Assembly (NCBI GenBank): GCA_937873535.1
Contig: CALMYA010000038.1
Coordinates: 1 to 25,666, forward strand
Direction: 5' to 3'
Origin: an uncultured bacterium
GTDB taxonomy: Bacteria > Patescibacteriota > Minisyncoccia > Phycocordibacterales > CAIZLB01
Length of the DNA: 25,666 nt
The position numbers were made by a program, and so were the translations under genes. Of the stretch, positions 6,773 to 14,598 are shown one piece after another. The first letter of the stretch is position 1; each line of letters opens with the position of its first letter. Under the pieces are notes generated by a model, which made no database searches, was not told the DNA's origin, and saw only the letters and a list, made by a program, of their open reading frames with translations.

Positions 6773-7972
6773 TTAAGCGGCAGCTTCTTCAGACTTTGCA
6801 GGTTCAGTAACGGCGATTTCTTCAGGAGCTACTTCTGTAGCCGCACCTTCTTCTCCTTCTGCTTTAGGGCCGGCAGCAGACTGAATGTCTATTCTCCACC
6901 CGGTTAGTTTTGCAGCTAAGCGAACGTTCTGACCACCTTTACCGATAGCAAGAGACTGCTGGTCTTCTGTTACGATGACACGAGCTGTTTTATTTGGTTC
7001 GTCAATTGTAACGCTTACTGTTTTTGCAGGAGAAAGAGCATCTTCAATGAAGCTCGCAGGGTTTTCAGACCACTCGATGATGTCGATTTTTTCGTTGCCG
7101 CTGAGTTCGCTCATAACTGTCATTACGCGCACGCCTCGCTGGCCAACCATTGAACCGATAGGGTCGATGTGTGAGTCGGTTGAGTGAACCGCAACTTTTG
7201 AACGTGAGCCCGCTTCTCGTGCAATTGCCTTTATTTCTACTGTGCCTGCAACAATTTCAGGAACTTCTGCTTTGAAAAGTTCAGCCAAGAATTTTGGATG
7301 TGAACGTGAGAGACGAACGAAGATGCCTCTTGGAGTTTCTTCTACTCGAAGAAGAATCATTCGAAGTCGTTCACCTTGCTTGTAGTGTTCACCAGGAATT
7401 TGCTCTTCATATGGAAGCATACCAACTGCGCGGCCCATATCGATGAATACATTACCTCGTTCAATTCGCTGAACTGAACCAGAAATAATTTCACCTTCTT
7501 TCTTTCCGTATTCTGCGAGCACTGAAGTTTTTTCAGCTTCACGAATTTTTTGGATAATAACTTGCTTCGCAGTTTGAGCGGCGATGCGGCCGTAGTCGCC
7601 TTTGTTTTCAAGATCGAAAACAATTTCGTCACCCGGTTTAACATCTTTCTTTATTCTGCGTGCGTCGTCTATTAGAATGTGGCGCTCATCGTTGAAGATG
7701 ACTTTTTCTTCGCCTTCTACCTGAACTTCAGGTAGCTCGTCTTTTTCTGTCACAATTTGTGAAGGGTCTACGACTGTCTTTACCTGAAAGAAGTCGGTGT
7801 TACCTGTCATAATGTCAAAATGCGCTCGGATGAACTGATCTTTCCGGCCGTACTCTTTTTTGTATGCAGTAGCGAGGGCCATTTCTATGGCCTCTATGAT
7901 TTTTTCTCGTGGGATGCCCCTTTCTTGCTCCAACTGGTCTAATACTGAATGAATTACTTTTAGGTCGAACAT
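6773..7972 (-). CDS. nusA: Transcription termination/antitermination factor NusA
   Basis: NusA binds RNA polymerase and modulates pausing, termination and antitermination. The 399-residue protein has the N-terminal polymerase-binding domain (residues 1-130), an S1 domain (about 158-225, GEIISGSVQRIERGNVFIDMG), KH1 with VGQRGVRV (276-283) and KH2 with IGKGGQNVRLAAKLTGW (343-359). An acidic, Ala/Glu-rich tail of about 30 residues follows; the E. coli-type C-terminal acidic repeats are absent. The ATG at 7972 has no Shine-Dalgarno. The best promoter lies about 120 nt upstream, giving an unusually long leader for this window with a GC-rich stem-loop at its 5' end. tig follows on the same strand. 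Confidence 0.96.
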   Translation of the reverse strand: MFDLKVIHSVLDQLEQERGIPREKIIEAIEMALATAYKKEYGRKDQFIRAHFDIMTGNTDFFQVKTVVDPSQIVTEKDELPEVQVEGEEKVIFNDERHILIDDARRIKKDVKPGDEIVFDLENKGDYGRIAAQTAKQVIIQKIREAEKTSVLAEYGKKEGEIISGSVQRIERGNVFIDMGRAVGMLPYEEQIPGEHYKQGERLRMILLRVEETPRGIFVRLSRSHPKFLAELFKAEVPEIVAGTVEIKAIAREAGSRSKVAVHSTDSHIDPIGSMVGQRGVRVMTVMSELSGNEKIDIIEWSENPASFIEDALSPAKTVSVTIDEPNKTARVIVTEDQQSLAIGKGGQNVRLAAKLTGWRIDIQSAAGPKAEGEEGAATEVAPEEIAVTEPAKSEEAAA

Positions 7973-8057
7973 ATTGATTTGTTATTTAATTGTCGCTCGC
8001 TTAGGGTGGGGAAAAGGTTTGCTTTTCTTATAATACCCATATATTGAGCCGTTTTTT

Positions 8058-8085
8058 AAAAAAATGAGCCGCCTTTCGGGCGCGC
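8058..8085 (-). promoter_or_regulatory. GC-rich stem-loop plus T-run in the nusA leader
   Basis: On the minus strand a stem of about six pairs with one bulge and loop CGAAA (8068-8085) is followed, four bases on, by seven T residues (8058-8064). It would form about 8 nt into the transcript from the promoter at 8099-8126. It could be an attenuator, fitting known NusA autoregulation in other bacteria, or a 5' stabilising hairpin. The stem is short and the role is inferred. Confidence 0.35.
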
Positions 8086-8098
8086 TTCAGATAGGGGA

Positions 8099-8126
8099 AG
8101 TATATGCTTTTGAGGGCCTATGTCAA
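8099..8126 (-). promoter_or_regulatory. Promoter of nusA-tig
   Basis: On the minus strand a perfect TTGACA (8121-8126) is followed after 16 bp by TATACT (8099-8104). The predicted start is near 8092, leaving a leader of about 120 nt. This is among the best consensus matches in the window. Confidence 0.65.
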
Positions 8127-8176
8127 GGGTTTTTAGGAGATTTTAGGGTGATTTGGGGTTTTCTCGAGGGTATTTT

Positions 8177-8205
8177 TTGACCCAAAGCCTATTTTGTGTT
8201 ATGAT
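8177..8205 (+). promoter_or_regulatory. Promoter of the orphan membrane gene
   Basis: TTGACC (8177-8182) and TATGAT (8200-8205) are separated by 17 bp. The predicted start is near 8212, about 130 nt before the ATG at 8341. Confidence 0.6.
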
Positions 8206-8263
8206 ACCAAACTAGTGCGTTCTTTAGTGCCAATTTCGTCTTTTGCCCAGGTTTCCTGTGCTT

Positions 8264-8344
8264 ATGCGTTATTGCACATCAATTAAGGAGCGTATTTCCC
8301 AACAAACCAACTCAGCAACCCCAACACCTGTATCAAGAAAATGA
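8264..8344 (+). CDS. Possible 26-residue leader peptide
   Basis: An ATG at 8264 opens a frame of 26 codons (starting MRYCTSIKERIS) whose TGA at 8342-8344 overlaps the ATG of the next gene as ATGA. That arrangement allows translational coupling. The Ser/Thr/Pro-rich peptide resembles no attenuator peptide I know, and the only AAGGAG nearby (8285-8290) lies inside this frame rather than before a start. It could be chance. Confidence 0.25.
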   Translation: MRYCTSIKERISQQTNSATPTPVSRK

Positions 8345-8838
8345 AAAGAAAATCTTCTCAAGAGGAAACCCCCCTTCAATTCTTCCTCAGCCTTTTCGTA
8401 GGCGGAACCATCACACTTCCCCGGGTGGTGATGATCGTCCTTATCAACCTGACGGCCTTGGCGTTTATCGCGTCCACGGCAACAATGGTGATTCCAGCAA
8501 TGGAAGAGACGCCGCCGCGTTTGTTTGCCACAATCTCTCCGGTCATCATGGCGCTGCTATGGGTGGTCGTGTTCTGGTCTCCAGTGCGTGGTCATTTCAA
8601 GCGTCGTCGCCGTGCAGCAGAGAAAGAGTCTGAAAGGATGGGAAAAGCTAGAGCTTGGCTCTGGCTCAACACCACCGGAATTCAAATCTGGTGGAAGCGG
8701 TGGGAGCATTCCTTCGCTAAAAGAGCCGTGCTCAGATGCTGGCACGGAATGCAACCGTTACGGATTCGCGTCAATCGCGCTTGGTTTCGGGCACGTCGCC
8801 CGCAACTCAAGTCGCCAGTCGATGTGAGTACGTCGTGA
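8341..8838 (+). CDS. Small basic two-TM membrane protein, function unknown
   Basis: I do not recognise this 165-residue protein. It has two hydrophobic segments, about residues 26-50 (LPRVVMIVLINLTALAFIASTATMV) and 62-82 (FATISPVIMALLWVVVFW). The remainder is strongly basic and Trp/Arg-rich (FKRRRRAAEK, WWKRWEH, RVNRAWFRARRPQ), so the C-terminal half is probably cytoplasmic. It stands alone with its own promoter and terminator between two minus-strand units. Its codon use is visibly richer in C and G at third positions than the neighbouring pilus and hsd genes. The frame is closed by a hairpin covering the stop codon. It could be membrane-curvature or nucleic-acid related; nothing proves it. 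Confidence 0.6.
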   Translation: MKRKSSQEETPLQFFLSLFVGGTITLPRVVMIVLINLTALAFIASTATMVIPAMEETPPRLFATISPVIMALLWVVVFWSPVRGHFKRRRRAAEKESERMGKARAWLWLNTTGIQIWWKRWEHSFAKRAVLRCWHGMQPLRIRVNRAWFRARRPQLKSPVDVSTS

Positions 8839-8854
8839 CGAACCGCTTCGTCAC
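8835..8854. repeat. Short perfect hairpin over the stop codon
   Basis: GTGACGAA and TTCGTCAC pair perfectly around CCGC. The TGA stop of the orphan membrane gene (8836-8838) lies in the left arm. There is no T-tract; the true terminator follows about 30 nt later. Confidence 0.6.
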
Positions 8855-8882
8855 AAACCCGAGCTTAATTGCTCAAAAACCC

Positions 8883-8926
8883 CCGCCTCGTGCATCCATT
8901 AGTGGTGCCGAGGCGGATTTTGTTTT
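8883..8926. terminator. Bidirectional intrinsic terminator
   Basis: CCGCCTCG (8883-8890) pairs with CGAGGCGG (8909-8916), with a further GCA/TGC pairing inside. ATTTTGTTTT follows on the plus strand, and GGGTTTTTG on the minus strand. It closes both the orphan membrane gene and the converging pyrophosphatase gene. Confidence 0.85.
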
Positions 8927-8957
8927 ATAAGAATTTATAAAAGGCCGGGTAAGAAAT

Positions 8958-9905
8958 TTAAGCAGGCAACTTTAGCGACGGAATGATTTGCTTTTTGCGC
9001 GAGACGACTCCAGGAAGAACTTCTGTATCTGCATTGGCTTTTACACCGAACGAGGCGGCAATAACACCCTGCAAAAACGGGTTATACGTGAGCACGGTAG
9101 CCTCTTCTTTTAATATATCTACTATGAAAAATAGAACGTCGTCGATGTCGCCGTCTTTTTCAACAACTTCTTTAATTGCCGCTACAAGGCCGTCTTTTCT
9201 GGCGAGAACTGAGGCTGGGTTTGTTGTTTCTACTACTGAAACTCGAATATTTTTGTCGCCAACCTCGAATTTTTTGCTGTCGAGGTGAATGAGGCCAACA
9301 TCTGTGAAGTCAGAAATGTCTGATTTCGCCGCGAACATTTCGGATGCGTACGCAGAAATGTTTAAACCGAGCCGCTCTGCAAGTTTTTCAGCAATGTCTT
9401 TGTCGTGAGGGGTAGTGGTAGGTGAGCGAAATTCTAGAGTATCGGAAAGGATGCATGAGAGCATAATGCCGGCTATATCTTCAGGCGTTGTTTCGGCGTG
9501 GGCGCCCATGAGGTCGTGCATTACACTGGCTGTTGAAGCCAAAGGGCGAATGGTCATATCTGCAGGGCCTTTAGTTGAGAGGCCTCCAACAAGCTTGTGG
9601 TGGTCTATTATTTGTATGATGTCGGCATCGTTCACGCCGTCTAAAAGTTCTTGAGGATTGTTCGTATCTACTATTACTATTTTATCTTCAGGAGTGACTT
9701 TATCGAGGAGGGAAGGATCACTATGGCCCCATCGGTTAAGCACGAACTTGGTTTCTTTGTTCAGTTCGCCTAAAACAAAAGCCTCTGCCTTATTAGTAGT
9801 GTGAGTGTTCATGTACCACGCCCAAATAATGGCGCAGCTTGTAGCGTCGGTGTCGGGTGAAATATGCCCGAATACTTTGATTGTTGTCATAATGATGTAC
9901 ATCAT
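8958..9905 (-). CDS. ppaC: Manganese-dependent inorganic pyrophosphatase (family II, DHH)
   Basis: Family II pyrophosphatases hydrolyse PPi to two phosphates in the cytoplasm and so drive biosynthesis. The DHH/DHHA2 motifs are all present: GHISPDTDA (13-21), VIVDTNN around Asp80, IIDHHK (DHH 101-103), SCILSDTLEFRSPT (150-164) and the C-terminal substrate motif SRKKQ (302-306). Length, 315 residues, is standard and there are no inserted CBS domains, so adenine-nucleotide control is not expected. The first ATG at 9905 is followed by ATG at 9890 (Met6), which begins the conserved MTTIKVFGH and could be the true start. A 14-bp palindrome spans the codons between the two. No Shine-Dalgarno precedes either. 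Confidence 0.93.
   Translation of the reverse strand: MMYIIMTTIKVFGHISPDTDATSCAIIWAWYMNTHTTNKAEAFVLGELNKETKFVLNRWGHSDPSLLDKVTPEDKIVIVDTNNPQELLDGVNDADIIQIIDHHKLVGGLSTKGPADMTIRPLASTASVMHDLMGAHAETTPEDIAGIMLSCILSDTLEFRSPTTTPHDKDIAEKLAERLGLNISAYASEMFAAKSDISDFTDVGLIHLDSKKFEVGDKNIRVSVVETTNPASVLARKDGLVAAIKEVVEKDGDIDDVLFFIVDILKEEATVLTYNPFLQGVIAASFGVKANADTEVLPGVVSRKKQIIPSLKLPA
9892..9905. repeat. 14-bp perfect palindrome at the ppaC start
   Basis: ATGATGTACATCAT is self-complementary and lies at the beginning of ppaC, about 50 bp from the start of the divergent pilB. It could be an operator for either gene or a coincidence of the ATG repeats. Confidence 0.4.
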
Positions 9906-9935
9906 ACAAAAATAAGGAAAAAGGGCAATTGTTTG

Positions 9936-9944
9936 TGATATAAT
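9936..9944 (+). promoter_or_regulatory. Extended -10 promoter of the pilus operon
   Basis: TG-A-TATAAT (TATAAT at 9939-9944) is a perfect extended -10 motif. No -35 match is seen at the right distance, as is common for such promoters. Transcription would start near 9951, leaving about seven bases before the pilB ATG. Confidence 0.55.
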
Positions 9945-9957
9945 TTATGCACGTTTT

Positions 9958-11757
9958 ATGTTCATTGCTCCTGATCAATTAAAAAAATATATTGCTGACT
10001 CAGGTCTCGTATCTGCTCCTGATATTCTAGCCGCCGAAAAAGAGGCCAAAGAAAAGAAGCAGGACCTCGGTGAAGTGCTTGTTTCTGAAGGTAAAATGTC
10101 AGAAGATGATTTTCGCCGCATGCAGGGGCATATTTTGGGAATTCCTTTCGTCGACCTCAAAAATAAGAAGCTTGAATTTGAAGTGTTGTCCCTCATTCCT
10201 GAACCTATTGCCCGAACGCATAATATTATCGCCTTCAATAAAAAAACAGGTGCGGGCGAGGGCTCGCTTGAAGTGGCCATGCTCGATACCGACGATCTCG
10301 GTTCCATCGATTTCATAAAAAAGAAGACGGGTTTCAAAATTTTGCCGCGACTTACTAATACAGAGTCGATGAAGTCGGCGCTCATTCAATATCAAAAAAG
10401 CCTTAAGGCCGATTTCGGCGATATCATTCAGCAGGAAGCATCTGCTTTGAAAGTTTCATCAGCTGCCGAAGACGGAGTGGTGACGACAGAAGGTATACAG
10501 GCGGTAGGTGAAGATGCTTCAGGCGAAGATCTTAAAAAAATTGCCGAAGACTTGCCGGTAGTGCGAATTATAGACACCCTTCTGAAACATGCCGCCCTGC
10601 AAGACGCATCCGATATTCATATTGAGCAGATGGAATTTGAGGTGGTTGTGCGTTACCGAATTGACGGCATGCTGCACGACGCCATGGTGCTGCCAAAAAC
10701 TGCCGGGCCGAGCATTATTGCGCGTATTAAGGTGCTTTCAAACTTGAAGCTCGATGAAAAACGTTTGCCGCAAGACGGCCGTTTCCGAATTGATTTGAAC
10801 GGCGAAAAGATTTCATTCCGTGTTTCTGTTCTTCCTACATACTTCGGCGAAAAAGTTGTAATGCGACTTTTGCGAGAAAGCGTTTCGGGTTTCACTCTCG
10901 AGAAACTTGGTTTTCACGGTCGCGACCTGGAGCTTTTGCATGAAGCTACAAATTATACAGAAGGAATGGTACTTACTACCGGCCCAACGGGTTCCGGTAA
11001 AACAACAACGCTTTATACTTTGCTCGATATCGTAAATAAGCCAGACGTAAATATTTCTACGGTTGAAGACCCGGTTGAATATCAGATGAAGCGCGTTAAT
11101 CAGACGCAAATTAAGTCTGAAATTGGGCTTACATTCGCTTCCGGTTTGCGTTCACTTCTTCGACAAGACCCCGACATTATTATGGTGGGTGAAATTCGCG
11201 ATAACGAAACGGCGTCGCTTGCCATTAACGCCGCGCTTACCGGCCACTTGGTATTTTCAACGCTTCACACAAACTCTGCTGCCGGCGCCGTGCCTCGTCT
11301 TATAGATATGAAATGCGAGCCGTTTTTGCTCGTATCTACTTTGAAAGTTATTATTGCGCAGCGTCTCGTTCGCCGACTGTCTGCATCAAAAGAAAAATAT
11401 ATTCTTACCAAAGAAGAACTGGCGACGCTAAAGAAAAAGATTGATATGGATAAAGTGCTGAGCGTCCTTCGCGAAGAAAAAGTCGTCGGTCCGAAGGAAG
11501 ACTGGGACACAATTCCTTTTTATAGGCCGAAGGCGAGCGCCGAAACTGAAGACGGTTATCACGGGCGTTTGGGTATTCATGAGGTGCTTCGCGTTTCATC
11601 GGCCGTAAAGGAGCTTATAATAAAGAACGCCACGAGCGACGACATCGAGAAGCAGGCACGGGCCGAAGGCATGTCGACCATGTTCGAAGACGGCATCTTT
11701 CAGGCGGTGCAGGGTATGACTTCGATAGAAGAAATTCTGCGCGTAGTTTCAGAGTAA
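9958..11757 (+). CDS. pilB: Type IV pilus assembly ATPase PilB/GspE
   Basis: This cytoplasmic hexameric ATPase powers pilus extension. The 599-residue protein has an MshEN/T2SSE N-terminal domain (about 1-150) and a linker, then the secretion ATPase core. Visible motifs are Walker A GPTGSGKT (342-349), Asp box VEDPVEYQ (369-376), Walker B DPDIIMVGE (404-412) and His box HLVFSTLHTN (430-439). The C-terminal region normally carries a four-cysteine zinc site between QRLVRRL and GYHGRLGIHEVL. Here that stretch has no Cys at all, replaced by a Lys/Glu-rich helix. It is first in the pilus operon; pilC starts eight bases after its stop. It is PilB rather than PilT because of the full N-terminal domain. 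Confidence 0.95.
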   Translation: MFIAPDQLKKYIADSGLVSAPDILAAEKEAKEKKQDLGEVLVSEGKMSEDDFRRMQGHILGIPFVDLKNKKLEFEVLSLIPEPIARTHNIIAFNKKTGAGEGSLEVAMLDTDDLGSIDFIKKKTGFKILPRLTNTESMKSALIQYQKSLKADFGDIIQQEASALKVSSAAEDGVVTTEGIQAVGEDASGEDLKKIAEDLPVVRIIDTLLKHAALQDASDIHIEQMEFEVVVRYRIDGMLHDAMVLPKTAGPSIIARIKVLSNLKLDEKRLPQDGRFRIDLNGEKISFRVSVLPTYFGEKVVMRLLRESVSGFTLEKLGFHGRDLELLHEATNYTEGMVLTTGPTGSGKTTTLYTLLDIVNKPDVNISTVEDPVEYQMKRVNQTQIKSEIGLTFASGLRSLLRQDPDIIMVGEIRDNETASLAINAALTGHLVFSTLHTNSAAGAVPRLIDMKCEPFLLVSTLKVIIAQRLVRRLSASKEKYILTKEELATLKKKIDMDKVLSVLREEKVVGPKEDWDTIPFYRPKASAETEDGYHGRLGIHEVLRVSSAVKELIIKNATSDDIEKQARAEGMSTMFEDGIFQAVQGMTSIEEILRVVSE

Positions 11758-11765
11758 ATCTTTTC

Positions 11766-12977
11766 ATGAAATTTTCATTCACGGCATTAAATAAAGACGG
11801 CCAAAAATATACGGGGGTGATGGAGGCAGCTAACAAGGCCGACTTTTATCATGAATTCAAAAAGACGGGGGATACGCTTGTTTCATCAAAAGAAGACAAA
11901 AAGAAACTTGGCTCTATGGAAATTAACATTCCGTTCCTGAGTAATGTGAAGACGATAGAGAAAATAGTTTTTGCGCGCAACGTAGGCAATATGATAGACG
12001 CAGGGCTTTCACTTTCTCGCGCCATCAATATTATGGAAAGGCAGACCAAGGGCGCAAAGCTCAAGAAAATCTATCATGACCTAAACGAACATATTGCCGC
12101 CGGCAAAAGCTTTCATGAGGCTTTGGCCGCGTATCCGAAAGTGTTTTCGAACCTGTTTATTGCCATGGTTCGCGTGGGTGAAGAGGGCGGTAACTTGGCG
12201 TCGACAATGAAAGGCGTCGCTGATCAGATGGAAAAAAGTTATCAGCTTCAGAAAAAAATAAAAGGCGCGATGATTTACCCTGGCGTCATTGTTAGCGTCA
12301 TGTTTGCCATCGGAGTTCTGATGATGATGTTCGTGGTACCGAGCCTGACAAAAACATTTACCGACCTTAAGGTGCCACTGCCCGCTTCCACTCAAATGAT
12401 TATTGCCGTCAGTAATTTTGCCTCTAACCACTATATTATTGTCTTCGGTATCATTATCGCCATAATAGCCTTGTTTATGTGGGCAATTCGTACGCGTATA
12501 GGCAGCCGAGTTGTTGACCTTATTGCCATAAAAATGCCTATTATCAGCGGCATAGTAAAAGAAAGCAATTCAGCTCAGACGGCGCGATGCCTTTCATCTC
12601 TTCTTACTTCTGGGGTCGACTTGCTGCTCGCGGTAAAAATATGCGGCGACGTTCTGCAGAATTCATATTACAAAGATGTAATGAAAAGAAGCGAAGCTAT
12701 AGTTGAAAAAGGCGACTCGCTCTCGAAGCTTTTTATAGATGAAGAAAAGCTGTTTCCAATATTCGTAGGTGAAATGATGAGCGTGGGTGAAGAAACCGGC
12801 CGATTGGCGCCAATGCTTGTTGGTGTCGCGGTATTCTTTGAGGGTGAGGTTGAACAGAAGACCAAAGATCTTTCAACTGTTGTAGAGCCGTTCCTTATGG
12901 TCATTATTGGTATCGCTGTGGGCTTCTTCGCAATTTCAATGATTAAGCCAATTTATTCGATTGTAGACAACATTTAG
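11766..12977 (+). CDS. pilC: Type IV pilus inner-membrane platform protein PilC
   Basis: PilC/GspF is the polytopic platform that couples the PilB motor to pilin insertion. The 403-residue protein has an N-terminal segment typical of the family (MKFSFTALNKDGQKYTGVMEA). The two duplicated T2SSF domains carry the paired signatures VRVGEEGGNL (136-144) and MSVGEETGRLAPML (338-351). Three membrane spans are visible at about 171-192, 223-241 and 374-396. Length and domain order are normal. It follows pilB by eight bases with no Shine-Dalgarno, and the prepilin genes begin 24 bases after it. Confidence 0.94.
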   Translation: MKFSFTALNKDGQKYTGVMEAANKADFYHEFKKTGDTLVSSKEDKKKLGSMEINIPFLSNVKTIEKIVFARNVGNMIDAGLSLSRAINIMERQTKGAKLKKIYHDLNEHIAAGKSFHEALAAYPKVFSNLFIAMVRVGEEGGNLASTMKGVADQMEKSYQLQKKIKGAMIYPGVIVSVMFAIGVLMMMFVVPSLTKTFTDLKVPLPASTQMIIAVSNFASNHYIIVFGIIIAIIALFMWAIRTRIGSRVVDLIAIKMPIISGIVKESNSAQTARCLSSLLTSGVDLLLAVKICGDVLQNSYYKDVMKRSEAIVEKGDSLSKLFIDEEKLFPIFVGEMMSVGEETGRLAPMLVGVAVFFEGEVEQKTKDLSTVVEPFLMVIIGIAVGFFAISMIKPIYSIVDNI

Positions 12978-13001
12978 TGTTATTTAATAGTTATTACTTT
13001 T

Positions 13002-13475
13002 GTGAACCATCGAGCAATTAATAAAAAAGGCCTTACAGCAATTGAGCTGTTAATTTCTTTGGCTATAGTTGGAGCGGTGGCATATATGGGTATTACGTCG
13101 CTTGTTTCATTTTCTAATTTTCAATCAATAGACAAAGATGCAGATGTTGTAGTTTCGTATATAGAAAAAGCGCGAAATCAAACTATAAACGCAAAAGATG
13201 ATGACCAATACGGTATAAAATTTGCCACTTCTTCAGCAACTCTTTTTAAGGGAACAACATATTCAGCCGGTGCAGGAACGAATCAGGTATATACGTTATC
13301 AAACAAAGATAGAATTTCATCTATACAACTTACGGGTGGAGCAACATCGCTATATTTTATGCCTATTAGCGGCAAGCCTAATGCTACAGGAACAATAACT
13401 TTTATTTTAAATACTAATGCTAGCACTACAAAAACGGTTACTATATACGGCAGCGGTCTAACAGAAGTGCAGTAA
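13002..13475 (+). CDS. Type IV prepilin-like protein (GspH/FimT type)
   Basis: The 157-residue protein begins with GTG. It has a short basic leader ending in KKG, then LTAIELLISLAIVGAVAYMGITSLV: the prepilin peptidase site after Gly10, Glu at mature position 5 and the hydrophobic assembly helix. The globular part is Ser/Thr/Asn-rich and beta-like, and contains the sequence VVSYIEKARNQTINAKDDDQYGIKF, which resembles the GspH/FimT minor pseudopilin pattern. The protein should be processed and methylated by PilD, which is not in this window. It is the first of three consecutive class-III-signal genes. Major versus minor pilin cannot be decided from sequence alone. Confidence 0.85.
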   Translation: MNHRAINKKGLTAIELLISLAIVGAVAYMGITSLVSFSNFQSIDKDADVVVSYIEKARNQTINAKDDDQYGIKFATSSATLFKGTTYSAGAGTNQVYTLSNKDRISSIQLTGGATSLYFMPISGKPNATGTITFILNTNASTTKTVTIYGSGLTEVQ

Positions 13476-13506
13476 AACAAAAAACTTTTTAAAAAGGGTG
13501 TACAAT

Positions 13507-13518
13507 AGTATGCATACT
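13507..13518. repeat. 12-bp palindrome before the second prepilin gene
   Basis: AGTATGCATACT is a perfect palindrome four bases before the ATG at 13523. A -10-like TACAAT lies just upstream (13501-13506), and a CTTTTTAAAAAG palindrome lies at 13485-13496. Together they may form an internal promoter with an operator, but the evidence is weak. Confidence 0.3.
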
Positions 13519-13522
13519 GTTC

Positions 13523-14053
13523 ATGAAGTTTTCATCAAATTTTTCTAAAAAGGAAATGGTTAAGCAGGTAAAGAACCGAGCAGGAAAGGGGATGTCGTTA
13601 GTTGAAATTGTAGTTGGCGCGGCTATTATAATGACAGCTGTGGTTTCTCTTCTTGGTATCTTTGGCGGCCTCACTAATCTTTCAATAAGAAATACTCCGC
13701 GTGTTCAAGCTGCAATGCTGCTTGATGAAGGGGCAGAAGTTCTTCGCTTGATGCGCGACGCAGGTTGGCATTCAAAAATAGGCAATTTAGCTAATGGCAC
13801 TACATATCGTTTGTTGTGGCAAAACAGCGCTTGGACATCAACAACTACAGCTACATTGGTAGACGGAAAGTTTGATAGAACATTTGTGCTTTCAGCCGTG
13901 AACAGGGATGCAACGACATATGACATTGTTACGAGCGGTGGCAGTGTTGACACCGGCACCCGCAAAGCAACAATAAGCGTGGCGTGGAATGACGGTTCGG
14001 GAACTACTACGAAATCTGTTCAAATGTATATATATGACACATTTTCAAATTAA
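13523..14053 (+). CDS. Type IV prepilin-like protein (GspI/PilV type)
   Basis: The 176-residue protein has a 23-residue basic leader ending KNRAGKG, the cleavage site before MSLVEIVVGAAIIMTAVVSLLGIFGGL, and Glu at mature position 5. A minor-pilin-like stretch follows (VQAAMLLDEGAEVLRLMRDAGW), which resembles the GspI/PilV helix where transient dimer contacts occur. The C-terminal part is a beta-rich domain ending NDGSGTTTKSVQMYIYDTF. The next gene overlaps its last 20 bases, so the prepilins are likely translated together. The assignment to the class-III-signal family is firm; the subtype is inferred from gene order. Confidence 0.83.
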   Translation: MKFSSNFSKKEMVKQVKNRAGKGMSLVEIVVGAAIIMTAVVSLLGIFGGLTNLSIRNTPRVQAAMLLDEGAEVLRLMRDAGWHSKIGNLANGTTYRLLWQNSAWTSTTTATLVDGKFDRTFVLSAVNRDATTYDIVTSGGSVDTGTRKATISVAWNDGSGTTTKSVQMYIYDTFSN

Positions 14054-14585
14054 ATTTAAAAATACATACAAGAGAGGGTTTTCTATTTTAGAATCATTGG
14101 TATATGTTGCTATTCTTTCGGTAATGCTCATTGCTGTTATTAACGCAATGCAATTACTAGCAAGTTCATATAGGGGGATAAAGTCTCTTCGGTCAGTTGA
14201 AGTTGCCGCAATTAACTCAATGGATAGAATAATTCGAGAAACTCGTAGCGCTACAAGTGTAAACACTGCTCAAACCACTTTTAATGTAAATTTGGCGCAA
14301 AGCACTTCTACGGCATTTACCTTAAATGGCCTTGATGCCAGCAGTACCGCAGTAACAATACAGTTTTACGTTTCGGGTAGCCGTTTAATGCTTAAAGAAA
14401 ACGGCATTACGCTTGGGCCTTTAACTCCAGGTAATGTTGCGGTTACATCCTTAGTATTTAGATCTTATTCTACGACTACATCTTCTGCTGTGAAGGTTGA
14501 AATGATAATTGATACCGCAAGTTCAAGTGGTGTAACTACATCTAAAAACTTTTATGGAACGGCAGTGTTGAGGGGTTCATATTAA
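14034..14585 (+). CDS. Type IV prepilin-like protein (GspJ/PilW type)
   Basis: The chosen ATG at 14034 gives 183 residues with a 14-residue basic leader ending YKRG, then FSILESLVYVAILSVMLIAVINAMQLL with Glu at mature position 5. A longer frame from 13989 would add 15 unrelated residues and place the signal unusually far in, so it was not used. AINSMDRIIRETRSATSVNTAQTTF resembles the GspJ/PilW region after the helix, and the remainder is a beta-rich domain full of Ser and Thr. It overlaps the preceding prepilin gene by 20 bases and ends 13 bases before the large surface-protein gene. It is a probable minor pilin that primes or caps the pilus. Confidence 0.83.
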   Translation: MTHFQIKFKNTYKRGFSILESLVYVAILSVMLIAVINAMQLLASSYRGIKSLRSVEVAAINSMDRIIRETRSATSVNTAQTTFNVNLAQSTSTAFTLNGLDASSTAVTIQFYVSGSRLMLKENGITLGPLTPGNVAVTSLVFRSYSTTTSSAVKVEMIIDTASSSGVTTSKNFYGTAVLRGSY

Positions 14586-14598
14586 TAAAGAAAGAAAA

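Larger units (their letters stand above)
7973..8340. other. Divergent regulatory region between nusA and the orphan membrane gene
   Basis: These 368 nt hold two good divergent promoters about 50 bp apart, a stem-loop with a T-run in the nusA leader, and a 26-codon leader frame in front of the plus-strand gene. TGAGCCG occurs twice here (8045-8051 and 8065-8071), around a T6A7 run. No RNA gene or longer coding frame was recognised. Confidence 0.5.

Noticed and set aside
8285..8290. AAGGAG as Shine-Dalgarno of the orphan membrane gene
   Set aside because: It lies 50 nt before the ATG, and no ATG, GTG or TTG lies 5-10 nt after it.
13989..14033. Longer third-prepilin frame from 13989
   Set aside because: It adds 15 residues to the signal peptide and deepens the overlap with the previous gene; ATG 14034 gives a normal short basic leader.
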